Positions 8,659-17,464 of a stretch of 64,000 nt of DNA are shown piece after piece. This DNA comes from an uncultured Muribaculaceae bacterium (GTDB lineage: Bacteria; Bacteroidota; Bacteroidia; Bacteroidales; Muribaculaceae): contig CAMWIJ010000001.1 of assembly GCA_947174275.1 (NCBI GenBank), positions 1 through 64,000 of the forward strand, given 5' to 3'. A program made the position numbers and the translations under genes. The first letter of the stretch is position 1. The number at the start of each line of letters is the position of its first letter. The notes beneath the pieces are model-generated. The model saw nothing but the letters and a program-made list of their open reading frames with translations, was not told the origin of the DNA and made no database searches.

Positions 8659-9816
8659 TTATCTTTCGAGGGCCGATGCGACGTCGGCGGCCCATTGCAG
8701 GTTGTCGTAGTTGTAACGGGCTGTTGTGGAGTAGTCGGGCAGGTAGGTCGACAGGCCGGAGTGGTGTGTCAGCTGCAATGTGTTCCACAGCTGCGGAGTG
8801 GAAGCCTTGTAGACAACGGCGGCGTCAAGGGCGTTGTCGAAGTCGGTCTTTAGTGCCGGAAAAGGTGCGGCCAGATCGTCGACATATTGTCCGAAATCGA
8901 AAATATAACATGACGATGTCATGAATTGTTGAGGTGTGAACCCTTCGGAATTGACATTGTTGGCGGAGTAGACGGCGCGAGTGGCGTCGGCCAGGGCGTC
9001 AAAGGCGTCGGTGTCGATTACGGATATAGTGCATGTGCGGTTCATGCCCTGTAGCGCGTTGTATGAGTCGAATGTCGTGCGTGCGGCGGCAACCAGGTCG
9101 GCGTCGGGTTTCAGGAGATGCCGCAGCGTTTCGTCGTAAGGCATGCCGTTGGATGGCAGTTCGGTCGATGATGCCACGATATGGTCTGCGCAGTGGCGCA
9201 GTTCGTAGGCAATCTCTACTCCGGCCATGTAGCAGCAGTCGAAATAGATGTAGTCGAAGCCGCGGTCGCGCAATACACCGGCAAGTGTGGTGACATTCAT
9301 GTATCGGCCGCCGTCGTCGCCGAACGACAGTGCCGACACGCCTCCGTCGCCTGCTTCGGCGGTCTTCGTGACCGGCTGTTCGATGCCGTTCTCAATCCAG
9401 CCGCTGCCGTGACTCCAGAGTATGAGTCCGTAGTGTTGTGCCGGCGCCTGACGCATGAAGTCGCTTATCACCCGGTCCATGCGCGAGGATGACACGGATG
9501 ATTGGGTGGTGTTGTAGCCGATGACGGTGTGTTCGCCTTCCGGCGTTATCTCCAGAAGTGCCGGAGCGTAGTTGCGGCCGTGGTGGTAGACGAAAAGGCG
9601 GGAATCGCCGAAATCGCCCTGTTGCGCGGCAATCACCATCTCGTTGAGGTCGGCAGCGTCAAAACCTGATGTGCCCAGGGAGTTGTTGGCAACCATATAG
9701 ACGAGCACAGCGCGCTGCACTTCGGCCACCTCCGGAGCGTCATAGCCCTGGGAGCAGCCGGTCGCAGTCATTGCGGCCACGATTATGGAAAATATTTTAA
9801 AAATCAGATTTCTCAT
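8659..9816 (-). CDS. Clostripain-related (C11 family) cysteine peptidase, lipoprotein
   Basis: Predicted secreted lipoprotein of the C11 clan CD peptidase family. I choose the ATG at 9816, which gives 385 residues beginning with a signal peptide and lipobox TATGC (Cys21); the frame is open upstream to 10029 but that would run into purL. Catalytic residues are visible: His136 in LILWSHGSGW and Cys194/195 in YIYFDCCYMAGVE, with the downstream VASSTELPSNGMPY segment typical of clostripain relatives. C11 enzymes cleave after basic residues and some self-process. The -7 box TATCTTTG (9825-9832) is only eight bases before the ATG, implying a leaderless or nearly leaderless mRNA. Confidence 0.85.
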   Translation of the reverse strand: MRNLIFKIFSIIVAAMTATGCSQGYDAPEVAEVQRAVLVYMVANNSLGTSGFDAADLNEMVIAAQQGDFGDSRLFVYHHGRNYAPALLEITPEGEHTVIGYNTTQSSVSSSRMDRVISDFMRQAPAQHYGLILWSHGSGWIENGIEQPVTKTAEAGDGGVSALSFGDDGGRYMNVTTLAGVLRDRGFDYIYFDCCYMAGVEIAYELRHCADHIVASSTELPSNGMPYDETLRHLLKPDADLVAAARTTFDSYNALQGMNRTCTISVIDTDAFDALADATRAVYSANNVNSEGFTPQQFMTSSCYIFDFGQYVDDLAAPFPALKTDFDNALDAAVVYKASTPQLWNTLQLTHHSGLSTYLPDYSTTARYNYDNLQWAADVASALER

Positions 9817-9824
9817 GAATTGTG

Positions 9825-9832
9825 CAAAGATA
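9825..9832 (-). promoter_or_regulatory. Predicted -7 box of the C11 peptidase gene
   Basis: TATCTTTG on the minus strand matches TAnnTTTG exactly. It is divergent from the purL promoter, about 60-100 bp away. The start codon at 9816 is so close that little or no 5' leader can exist. Confidence 0.5.
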
Positions 9833-9893
9833 GTGAAAATATCCGATACCGGAAATAATATGCCGCAGCAGATGTCAACAGGCGGCCGCGATG

Positions 9894-9924
9894 TTGCGGG
9901 AATGGAAAAAAAATTGTAACTTCG
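9894..9924 (+). promoter_or_regulatory. Predicted purL promoter
   Basis: TTGC at 9894-9897 is followed after 19 bp by TAACTTCG (9917-9924), one mismatch from TAnnTTTG. Spacing and position (about 34 bp before the ATG at 9958) fit the Bacteroidales consensus. Confidence 0.55.
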
Positions 9925-9957
9925 CGGCGGAAACCCAATCATCACGTTCAGCAACGC

Positions 9958-12900
9958 ATGGTAATATTTTTCAAAAAAGGGACCGGCTTGATCTATGGTA
10001 TTGAGACCGATCATCGCTTTAACGAGCAAGAGATTGAGCGCCTTACATGGCTGCTCTCGGGTGCAAAACCCTTGTCGTCAACTTCAGTAAAAGGGGTGTA
10101 TCGCGGCCCGCGAAAGGAGATGATAACCCCCTGGAGCACAAATGCCGTAGAAATCACCCAGAATATGGGTCTGAGCGGCATCACACGTATCGAACAGTTT
10201 GTCAGGACAGAGCCTGATGCCGAATACGACCGCATGCTCTACCGCATATATGACGGCATAAACTCGCGGGTGTTTGACACAGACCGCAAGCCCGAGGAGG
10301 TGGTGCATATTACCGACATACGTGAATATAACAAGGCCGAAGGTCTGGCGCTGTCGCCCGACGAAGAGCAGTATCTCGACGACCTGTCGAAAAAACTCGG
10401 CCGCAATCTTACCGACAGTGAGGTGTTCGGCTTCTCGCAGGTCAACTCGGAGCATTGCCGTCACAAGATTTTCAACGGCACATTCGTAATCGACGGAGAG
10501 GAGAAACCGCTGTCGCTCTTCAAGTTAATCAAAAAGACATCGCAGGAAAACAAAAATTCGCTCGTTTCGGCCTATAAGGACAACGTAGCTTTTGTAAAGG
10601 GTCCGAAAGTGGAGCAGTTTTCACCGCTGCATCCCGACCGCCCGGATTATTTCGGCGTAAAGGATATAGAGACAGTGATCTCGCTCAAGGCCGAGACACA
10701 CAACTTCCCCACGACTGTAGAGCCGTTTAACGGCGCAGCGACAGGAACCGGAGGCGAGATACGCGACCGTCTCGGCGGAGGAAAGGCATCGTTGCCTATC
10801 GCCGGAACCGCCGTTTACATGACGTCGTATCCCCGTCTGAGCCCCGAACACCGTTACGAGCTGATGCTCAACCCGCGTGTATGGCTCTACCAGACGCCCG
10901 CCGATATCCTTATAAAGGCATCAAACGGAGCGTCGGATTTCGGAAATAAATTCGGTCAGCCCCTTATCTGCGGCTCGCTTCTTACTTTCGAACATGAGGA
11001 GGAAGGCCGTTTCTATGCCTACGACAAGGTGATCATGCTTGCCGGCGGTGTGGGCTTCGCAGCAAAGAAAGATGCTCTCAAAGGTGTGCCCGGCGCAGGA
11101 GAGAAAGTAGTGGTGATGGGCGGTGACAACTACCGCATCGGCATGGGTGGCGGCGCAGTGTCGTCGGTCGAGACCGGACAATATGCCAACGCCATCGAGC
11201 TGAATGCCGTGCAGCGCGCCAATCCCGAGATGCAGAAGCGTGTGGCAAATGTGATACGCGCACTCGCTGAAGATGACGTTAACCCTATCATATCGATCCA
11301 CGACCACGGTGCCGGCGGTCATCTCAACGCTCTGTCGGAACTGGTTGAGGCTACCGGCGGACATATCGACCTCGACGCTCTTCCTGTTGGCGACAAGACG
11401 CTGTCGGCCAAAGAGATTGTCGGCAATGAAAGCCAGGAGCGAATGGGCTTCGTCATCAATGCAAAAGATATACCCTACGTCGAACGTATCGCCCAGCGTG
11501 AGCGCGCTCCGCTCTATGTGGTAGGCGAGACGACCGACGACGACCGCTTCGTGTTTGAGGACAAAGAGGGCAATCGTCCCATCGACCTCGCCATGGAGGA
11601 TATGTTCGGCAACTCACCCAAGACGGTGATGCGTGACAATACGGTAAACCGCACGTATGCCGCGGCCGATACTGACGAAAGTCATATCGACGAATATCTG
11701 CGCGGAGTGCTCTCGCTCGAGGCTGTGGCCTGCAAAGACTGGCTCACCAATAAGGTAGACCGCTCCGTAACCGGCAAAGTGGCCCGTCAGCAGTGTCAGG
11801 GAGAGATACAGCTGCCTCTCAGTGACTGCGGCGTTGTGGCCCTCGACTATAACGGACATGCCGGTATCGCCACTTCTATCGGCCACGCGCCTCAGGTAGC
11901 GCTTGCCGACTCGGCGAAGGGTTCGGTGATGGCTGTCGCCGAATCGTTGACCAACATCGCCGGCGCGAATCTTGCCAAAGGATTGAAGTCGGTGTCATTG
12001 TCAGCCAACTGGATGTGGCCTTGCAAGAACGAAGGCGAGGATGCAGCGCTTTACCGTGCGGTTGAGGCTTGTTCTGACTTCGCGTGCGCTCTCGGCATCA
12101 ATATACCAACCGGAAAGGACTCTCTGTCGATGACACAGAAATATGGCGAAAACAAAGTGTTCTCGCCGGGCACTGTGATTATCTCGGCCGCGGGAGAAGT
12201 GGCCGATGTGCGCCGCACGCTTTCACCCGTACTTTCGCCCCGCGTCTCGACATTGTATTATATAGACTTCTCGTCGGATGCATTGCGACTGGGCGGTTCG
12301 GCACTCTATCAGTCGCTCAACAAGGTCGGATCTGATGCTCCCACAGTGGCCGATGCTGCCAAGTTTGCAGCTGCATTCGAGGCTATGCAGAAGCTTGTCA
12401 AGCAGCGCAAGCTTCTTGCCGCCCACGACGTTTCGGCCGGAGGTCTGGTGACAACGCTTCTGGAGATGACATTCGCCAACACCACCGGCGGCGTGTTCTT
12501 CCACACCACCGGCTTCAAGATGTATGGTGAGGAAGATCTCGTGAAAATACTCTTCGCCGAGAACCCTGCTATGGTTATCCAGGTCGATGACCGTAAGAAA
12601 GCCTCTGTTGAGAAGATACTTGACGACGCCGGCGTGAAATATTTCCCCATCGGTTATCCCACCGACGAGCGTACGGTGATGATCGAGCATGGCGAGAAAG
12701 AACTGCTCCTCGGCATCGACTATCTCCGCGATGTATGGTTCGAGACATCATATCTGCTTGACCGCCTGCAGAGCGGCGCAGAGTGCGCGGCAATGCGTTT
12801 CGAGAACTACAAGAAACAGCCCATACGCTACCGCATACCGGCATCGTTCAAGGGCACGGTGGAGGCTCTCGGACTTGACCGCCGTCACAAGGAGCCGTCG

Positions 12901-13656
12901 AAGGCACGCTGTGCCATTATCCGCGAGAAGGGTGTCAACTCTGAGCGTGAGATGGCTTATTCGCTCTATATGGCCGGATTTGAAGTCAAGGATGTGCACA
13001 TGACCGACCTTATGTCAGGCCGCGAGACACTTGACGATGTAAATCTTATAGTTTTCTGTGGCGGATTTTCAAATTCCGACGTGCTCGGTTCGGCCAAAGG
13101 CTGGGCGGGAGGCTTCATGTGGAATGAGAAGGCCAAAGAGACACTACGCAGATTTTACGAACGCGAGGATACGCTCTCGCTCGGTATATGCAACGGCTGT
13201 CAGCTGATGATAGAGCTCAATCTCATCAACCCCGAGCATGAGAAGCCGACCCGCATGGAGCACAACATATCGCATAAGTTTGAATCGCAGTTCCTCGGCG
13301 TCAAGATACCGCAGAACAACTCGGTGATGATGGGTTCGCTTTCGGGCATGAAGCTCGGTATATGGGCCGCCCACGGCGAAGGCAAGTTCAACCTGCCGAT
13401 GCCGTTGAGCGAATACAATGTCGTGGCGCAATACAACTACGCGGCCTATCCGGCCAATCCCAACGGCTCACGTGGCGCTGTGGCAGGCATAGCCTCGAAA
13501 GACGGCCGTCATCTGGCCATGATGCCTCATCCCGAGCGCGCGATGTTCCCGTGGCAGTGCGGATATTATCCCGCCAACCGCCGCAACGAGGAGGTCACTC
13601 CGTGGATCGAAATGTTTGTCAATGCCCGTAAGTGGATACTTGACAGAGTAAAATAA
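9958..13656 (+). CDS. purL: Phosphoribosylformylglycinamidine synthase, single-chain
   Basis: Fourth step of de novo purine synthesis: FGAR, ATP and glutamine give FGAM. The 1232-residue chain is the large form that combines the N-terminal PurS-like domain, the linker, two AIRS-like halves and a C-terminal glutaminase. The FGAM synthetase signature with SEHCRHK is near residue 164 and the ATP-site region KAETHNFPTTVEPFNGAATG near 243. The glutaminase nucleophile Cys is in LGICNGCQ (about 1079) and the His-Glu pair in MPHPERAMFP (about 1190). Its own promoter lies at 9894-9924 and a hairpin terminator follows. A PurF-like gene is next on the same strand. Confidence 0.97.
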   Translation: MVIFFKKGTGLIYGIETDHRFNEQEIERLTWLLSGAKPLSSTSVKGVYRGPRKEMITPWSTNAVEITQNMGLSGITRIEQFVRTEPDAEYDRMLYRIYDGINSRVFDTDRKPEEVVHITDIREYNKAEGLALSPDEEQYLDDLSKKLGRNLTDSEVFGFSQVNSEHCRHKIFNGTFVIDGEEKPLSLFKLIKKTSQENKNSLVSAYKDNVAFVKGPKVEQFSPLHPDRPDYFGVKDIETVISLKAETHNFPTTVEPFNGAATGTGGEIRDRLGGGKASLPIAGTAVYMTSYPRLSPEHRYELMLNPRVWLYQTPADILIKASNGASDFGNKFGQPLICGSLLTFEHEEEGRFYAYDKVIMLAGGVGFAAKKDALKGVPGAGEKVVVMGGDNYRIGMGGGAVSSVETGQYANAIELNAVQRANPEMQKRVANVIRALAEDDVNPIISIHDHGAGGHLNALSELVEATGGHIDLDALPVGDKTLSAKEIVGNESQERMGFVINAKDIPYVERIAQRERAPLYVVGETTDDDRFVFEDKEGNRPIDLAMEDMFGNSPKTVMRDNTVNRTYAAADTDESHIDEYLRGVLSLEAVACKDWLTNKVDRSVTGKVARQQCQGEIQLPLSDCGVVALDYNGHAGIATSIGHAPQVALADSAKGSVMAVAESLTNIAGANLAKGLKSVSLSANWMWPCKNEGEDAALYRAVEACSDFACALGINIPTGKDSLSMTQKYGENKVFSPGTVIISAAGEVADVRRTLSPVLSPRVSTLYYIDFSSDALRLGGSALYQSLNKVGSDAPTVADAAKFAAAFEAMQKLVKQRKLLAAHDVSAGGLVTTLLEMTFANTTGGVFFHTTGFKMYGEEDLVKILFAENPAMVIQVDDRKKASVEKILDDAGVKYFPIGYPTDERTVMIEHGEKELLLGIDYLRDVWFETSYLLDRLQSGAECAAMRFENYKKQPIRYRIPASFKGTVEALGLDRRHKEPSKARCAIIREKGVNSEREMAYSLYMAGFEVKDVHMTDLMSGRETLDDVNLIVFCGGFSNSDVLGSAKGWAGGFMWNEKAKETLRRFYEREDTLSLGICNGCQLMIELNLINPEHEKPTRMEHNISHKFESQFLGVKIPQNNSVMMGSLSGMKLGIWAAHGEGKFNLPMPLSEYNVVAQYNYAAYPANPNGSRGAVAGIASKDGRHLAMMPHPERAMFPWQCGYYPANRRNEEVTPWIEMFVNARKWILDRVK

Positions 13657-13664
13657 CATAATGA

Positions 13665-13717
13665 AATTGACGCGGGTGGATGCATCGCAGATGTTCCGCT
13701 CGCGTTCAATTTTTTTA
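13665..13717 (+). terminator. Terminator after purL
   Basis: ATTGACGCG (from about 13666) pairs with CGCGTTCAAT (13701-13710) apart from one bulged base, and is followed at once by seven T residues. This is a clear intrinsic terminator between purL and the PurF-like gene. Confidence 0.8.
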
Positions 13718-13789
13718 CAGAAATAACAGTTTACCGATAGATACATTCATGGCCTTTCAGGGCTGTGGCACATCATTAAAAGAAAGATT

Positions 13790-15205
13790 ATGGGAGGATT
13801 TTTCGGCGTAGCCAAAAAGAAAGCATGCGTCAACGATCTGTTTTACGGAGTGGACTACAATTCCCACATGGGAACAAAGCGCGCCGGTATCGTGACGGTG
13901 TCACGCGAAGGAATTTTCACGCGCTCGATCCACAATATCGAAAATTCGTATTTCCGTACGAAGTTTGAGAGCGACCTCGACACATTTTCGGGCGACAGCG
14001 GGGTAGGCGTCATTTCCGACACCGACGCGCAGCCTATTATCATCAACTGCCGTCTCGGCAAATTCGCCATCGTCACCGTGGCCCGCATCAACAATGTCGT
14101 CGAGCTTGAGCGTGAGCTGCTGCTCGACGGACAGCATTTCTGCGAACACAGCTACGACATCGTAAATCCGACAGAAGTGGTGGCAACGCTCATTTCACAG
14201 GGCAAGGATATCGTCGACGGCATCAACAATGTATATCGCCGCGTCAAGGGCTCCTGCTCGATGTTGCTGCTGTTTGACAACGGCGATGTGGTAGCCGCAC
14301 GCGACAAGCTCGGCCGCACGCCCGTGATACTTGGCCGTCACATCGACGGAGAGGCGCGTGCCGTGACGTCAGAGACATGCGCGTTCCCCAATCTCGGGTT
14401 TGAAATCGACCACAACCTCGGCCCGGGTGAAATAGTGCGGTTTAACGCCGATGGCTACACCGTGCTCCAGCAGCCGCTCGACAAGATGCAGATATGCGCG
14501 TTTCTGTGGACCTACTACGGTTATCCGCCATGTGAATACGAGCATCGCAATGTCGACGAGATGCGCTATACGCTCGGACTTGACATGGGGCAGCGCGACG
14601 AGACGGATGTAGACTTCGTAAGTCCCGTGCCCGATTCGGGCATTGGCATGGCTCTTGGCTATGCGCAGGGGAAGGGAGTGCCTTACCTCCGTGGCATTGT
14701 GAAATATACACCCACGTGGCCGCGCTCGTTCACCCCGAGCACCCAGGAGCGCCGCGAGCTGGTAGCCAAGATGAAACTGATTGCCAACCGTTCGCTTCTG
14801 AAAGGCAAAAAAGTGGCATTCTGCGACGACTCTATCGTGCGCGGCACCCAGCTGCGCGACAACGTGAGCGATATCCGCGAGGCGGGAGCAGAGGCTGTGC
14901 ATGTGCGCATATCGTGTCCGCCGCTCATATTCCCATGCACGTTTATCAATTTCACAAGCTCGAAGAGCGAGATGGAGCTTATAACACGTCGTGTAATCGC
15001 CGATCTGGAGGGAGACCACAACGCAAATCTCGACAAGTATGCCGACCACACCACGCCCGAATATGCGGCAATGGTCGAGCAGATACGTCAGCGGCTCGGC
15101 CTCGACTCTCTGAAATTCAATACTGTCGACGATATCGTCAACGCTATAGGCCTGCCTAAGGAGCGCGTCTGCACCCACTGTTTCGACGGTTCAAGCTATT
15201 ATTGA
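13790..15205 (+). CDS. PurF-like amidophosphoribosyltransferase lacking the N-terminal catalytic Cys
   Basis: Resembles glutamine PRPP amidotransferase (first step of purine synthesis) over its 471 residues: an Ntn-type class II glutaminase domain, then a phosphoribosyltransferase domain with PRPP motif FCDDSIVRGTQ near residue 345. Normal PurF exposes Cys as residue 1 (MCGIFG...), or exposes it after propeptide removal. Here the chain starts MGGFFGVAKKKAC, with Gly at that position and the first Cys at residue 13. Glutamine hydrolysis by the usual mechanism is therefore not expected. I recall the same MGGFFG start in other Bacteroidales proteins annotated as PurF, so it is probably a lineage-wide paralogue. 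It may use free ammonia or have another role. Terminators flank it on both sides. Confidence 0.85.
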   Translation: MGGFFGVAKKKACVNDLFYGVDYNSHMGTKRAGIVTVSREGIFTRSIHNIENSYFRTKFESDLDTFSGDSGVGVISDTDAQPIIINCRLGKFAIVTVARINNVVELERELLLDGQHFCEHSYDIVNPTEVVATLISQGKDIVDGINNVYRRVKGSCSMLLLFDNGDVVAARDKLGRTPVILGRHIDGEARAVTSETCAFPNLGFEIDHNLGPGEIVRFNADGYTVLQQPLDKMQICAFLWTYYGYPPCEYEHRNVDEMRYTLGLDMGQRDETDVDFVSPVPDSGIGMALGYAQGKGVPYLRGIVKYTPTWPRSFTPSTQERRELVAKMKLIANRSLLKGKKVAFCDDSIVRGTQLRDNVSDIREAGAEAVHVRISCPPLIFPCTFINFTSSKSEMELITRRVIADLEGDHNANLDKYADHTTPEYAAMVEQIRQRLGLDSLKFNTVDDIVNAIGLPKERVCTHCFDGSSYY

Positions 15206-15232
15206 TAAAACCAAGTATGACAAAAATCAAAT

Positions 15233-15270
15233 GGAGTCTCCGTTGCATTATGCAGAGCAATGGAGGCTCC
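15233..15270 (+). terminator. Hairpin after the PurF-like gene
   Basis: GGAGTCTCCGTTGC and GCAATGGAGGCTCC pair over 14 positions with two G-U wobbles around a 10-base loop. The following sequence GTTTGCGTCTG is only moderately T-rich, so termination is likely but not certain. Confidence 0.55.
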
Positions 15271-15324
15271 GTTTGCGTCTGTAGACCTGTTTCCGACAGA
15301 TTGACCGTTAAAACTGATATTTAA

Positions 15325-15354
15325 GACAAATTGTCAGACAATTCAGACAATTTG
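15325..15354. promoter_or_regulatory. Candidate operator upstream of etfB
   Basis: CAAATTGTC (15327-15335) and GACAATTTG (15346-15354) are a perfect 9-bp inverted repeat with a 10-base spacer, and the core AGACAA repeats three times at 9-10 bp spacing. It ends 11 bp before the -33 element, a good place for a dimeric regulator. No regulator gene is adjacent. Confidence 0.5.
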
Positions 15355-15365
15355 CGGCAAAGTTT

Positions 15366-15396
15366 TTTGATAAGTTGTAAAAATAAATTATCTTTG
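15366..15396 (+). promoter_or_regulatory. Predicted etfB-etfA-acd promoter
   Basis: TTTG (15366-15369), 19-bp spacer, TATCTTTG (15389-15396): a perfect Bacteroidales consensus in both boxes and in spacing. Confidence 0.8.
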
Positions 15397-15524
15397 TAAT
15401 CTTGAAAATGAAGTGGTTAAGCCGATTATGCAGTCTAAATGTTTGGAATTCAGAGTGTAATCGTGCCGACGCTTTATTCGTGGCAATGAGAAATAGTAAT
15501 TTTAAATCATAAAAAGGAAAGATT

Positions 15525-16397
15525 ATGAGTTTAAACATCATTGTGCTGGCCAAGCAGGTACCCGATACCCGCAATGTCGGCAAAGATGCGATGAAAGAAG
15601 ATGGCACAATCAACCGTGCAGCGCTTCCCGCCATCTTCAATCCCGAGGACCTGAACGCTCTTGAGCAGGCACTCCGTCTCAAGGACGCCAATCCCGGATC
15701 GACCGTAACGCTGCTTACCATGGGACTTCCGCGCGCCTCGGAAATCATACGCGAGGCTATGTTTCGCGGAGCTGACGGCGGCATCGTGCTGACCGACAGA
15801 GTGCTCGGCGGTGCCGACACCCTCGCTACCTCTTATTCGCTTGCGCAGGCTGTAAAGAAATTCGGCAATTATGACATCATACTTGGCGGACGTCAGGCCA
15901 TCGACGGCGACACCGCGCAGGTAGGCCCGCAGATTGCAGAAAAATTAGGTATACCCCAGATCACCTACGCTGAAGATATTCTCGACCTCAAGGACGGATA
16001 CGTGATTGTCAAGCGTCGTCTTGAAAACGGTGTAGAGACCGTCAAGGCTCCTCTTCCCTGCGTAGTGACCGTGACCGGTTCGGCCGACGCTTGCCGTCCG
16101 CGCAACGCAAAGCGCGTGATGAAATTCAAGCGCGCCGTTTCTCCCACAGAGAAAGCCAAGCTCACCCCCGAGCAGCAGGCGATTGTAGATGCTCGCGAAG
16201 GCCTTAACCTCCAGGAGTGGAGCGCAGCCTACGTCGAGGCAGATCCCGCTCAGATCGGTCTCCCCGGCTCGCCCACCAAAGTGAAGGCAATCGAAAACGT
16301 GGTGTTCACCGCCAAAGAGAGCCTTTGTCTTGAGGACAACGACGAGCAAATCGAAAACCTCGTTAAAGAGCTTATAGCTAATCATACTATCGGCTGA
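15525..16397 (+). CDS. etfB: Electron transfer flavoprotein, beta subunit
   Basis: Small subunit of the heterodimeric ETF, which accepts electrons from acyl-CoA dehydrogenases. The 290-residue chain has the ETF adenine-nucleotide alpha-hydrolase-like fold: LAKQVPDTRN at the N-terminus, the ILGGRQAIDGDTAQVGPQIAE nucleotide-binding stretch near residues 125-145, and RRLENGVETV...PCVVTV near 165-185, all classic ETF-beta motifs. It is the first gene of an operon with etfA (29 bp downstream) and an acyl-CoA dehydrogenase. Its promoter and a candidate operator lie about 130-200 bp upstream. Confidence 0.96.
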   Translation: MSLNIIVLAKQVPDTRNVGKDAMKEDGTINRAALPAIFNPEDLNALEQALRLKDANPGSTVTLLTMGLPRASEIIREAMFRGADGGIVLTDRVLGGADTLATSYSLAQAVKKFGNYDIILGGRQAIDGDTAQVGPQIAEKLGIPQITYAEDILDLKDGYVIVKRRLENGVETVKAPLPCVVTVTGSADACRPRNAKRVMKFKRAVSPTEKAKLTPEQQAIVDAREGLNLQEWSAAYVEADPAQIGLPGSPTKVKAIENVVFTAKESLCLEDNDEQIENLVKELIANHTIG

Positions 16398-16426
16398 TAA
16401 AGGCCGTCTCAATCAATTTTAAGAAA

Positions 16427-17455
16427 ATGGCAGACAACAATAATCTTATCGTATATTGCGAATATGAAGATGGCAAAATAGCCGACGTGAGCCTCGAACT
16501 GCTCACCAAAGGCCGTCATCTCGCCGACCGTCTGGGCGTGAAGCTTGAAGCTCTTGTCATCGGCGACAACCTCAAGGATGTGGAAAAGCAGGTAGAGCCC
16601 TACGGCGCCGACGTAGTCTACAAAGTGGAGGACGCACGTCTCTATCCCTACACCTCAAATCCGCATTCGGCAGTGCTGATCAACCTCTTCAAGGAAATCA
16701 AGCCCCAGATATGCCTCATGGGCGCCACCTGCATCGGCCGTGACCTCGGCCCCCGTGTGTCGTCGTCGCTTCACAGCGGTCTGACCGCCGACTGTACGTC
16801 ACTCGAAATCGGCGACCACAAAGATCCCAAGACAGGCAAGGAATATACCGACCTGCTCTATCAGATCCGTCCGGCATTCGGCGGCAACATCGTGGCTACG
16901 ATTGTCAACCCCGACTGTCGTCCGCAGATGGCAACCGTGCGTGAGGGCGTGATGAAAAAAGAGATCTACAACCCCGACCACAAGGCTCAGGTAATCGACC
17001 TCGACGCTAAAAAATATGTTTCCGACAGTGATTTCGTGGTTGAGATCATCGACCGTCACATCGAGAAGTCAAAAATCAATATCAAGAATTCTCCCATCAT
17101 CGTTGCCGGCGGCTATGGCGTAGGCTCGAAGGAGAATTTCGACCTGCTTTACGAACTCGCCAACACCCTCGGAGCAGAGGTAGGCGCTTCGCGTGCGGCT
17201 GTCGATGCCGGATATTGCGAGCATGAGCGCCAGATCGGCCAGACAGGTGTGACAGTGCGTCCGAAGCTTTATATCGCCTGCGGTATCTCCGGACAGATAC
17301 AGCATATCGCCGGCATGCAGGAGAGCTCGATCATCATTTCGGTCAACAACGACCCCAATGCCCCCATCAACACTATCGCCGACTACGTAATCACCGGCAA
17401 TATCGAAGATGTGCTCCCCAAACTGATTAAATATTATAAGAAAAACTCGAAATAA
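16427..17455 (+). CDS. etfA: Electron transfer flavoprotein, alpha subunit
   Basis: Large FAD-binding subunit of ETF, 342 residues, usual length. The N-terminal domain resembles EtfB (LLTKGRHLADRLGVKLEALVIG). The C-terminal FAD domain (about residues 215-335) has the signature VGASRAAVDAGY, the GQTGVTVRPKLYIACGISG stretch and NNDPNAPINTIADYVI. There is no extra N-terminal ferredoxin domain, so nothing visible marks it as a bifurcating type, though that cannot be excluded. It is followed after 9 bp by the dehydrogenase gene. Confidence 0.97.
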   Translation: MADNNNLIVYCEYEDGKIADVSLELLTKGRHLADRLGVKLEALVIGDNLKDVEKQVEPYGADVVYKVEDARLYPYTSNPHSAVLINLFKEIKPQICLMGATCIGRDLGPRVSSSLHSGLTADCTSLEIGDHKDPKTGKEYTDLLYQIRPAFGGNIVATIVNPDCRPQMATVREGVMKKEIYNPDHKAQVIDLDAKKYVSDSDFVVEIIDRHIEKSKINIKNSPIIVAGGYGVGSKENFDLLYELANTLGAEVGASRAAVDAGYCEHERQIGQTGVTVRPKLYIACGISGQIQHIAGMQESSIIISVNNDPNAPINTIADYVITGNIEDVLPKLIKYYKKNSK

Positions 17456-17464
17456 CAGCTCGAT

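Larger units (their letters stand above)
15206..15524 (+). other. Intergenic region: hairpin, repeat operator and etf promoter
   Basis: No gene is visible. It holds a 14-bp GU-containing hairpin downstream of the PurF-like gene (15233-15270), an inverted/direct repeat cluster (15325-15354), the etfB promoter (15366-15396) and a leader of about 120 nt before the etfB ATG. Confidence 0.7.

Noticed and set aside
9817..10029. 71-codon N-terminal extension of the C11 peptidase
   Set aside because: It would overlap the start of purL and bury the signal peptide and lipobox that begin at 9816.
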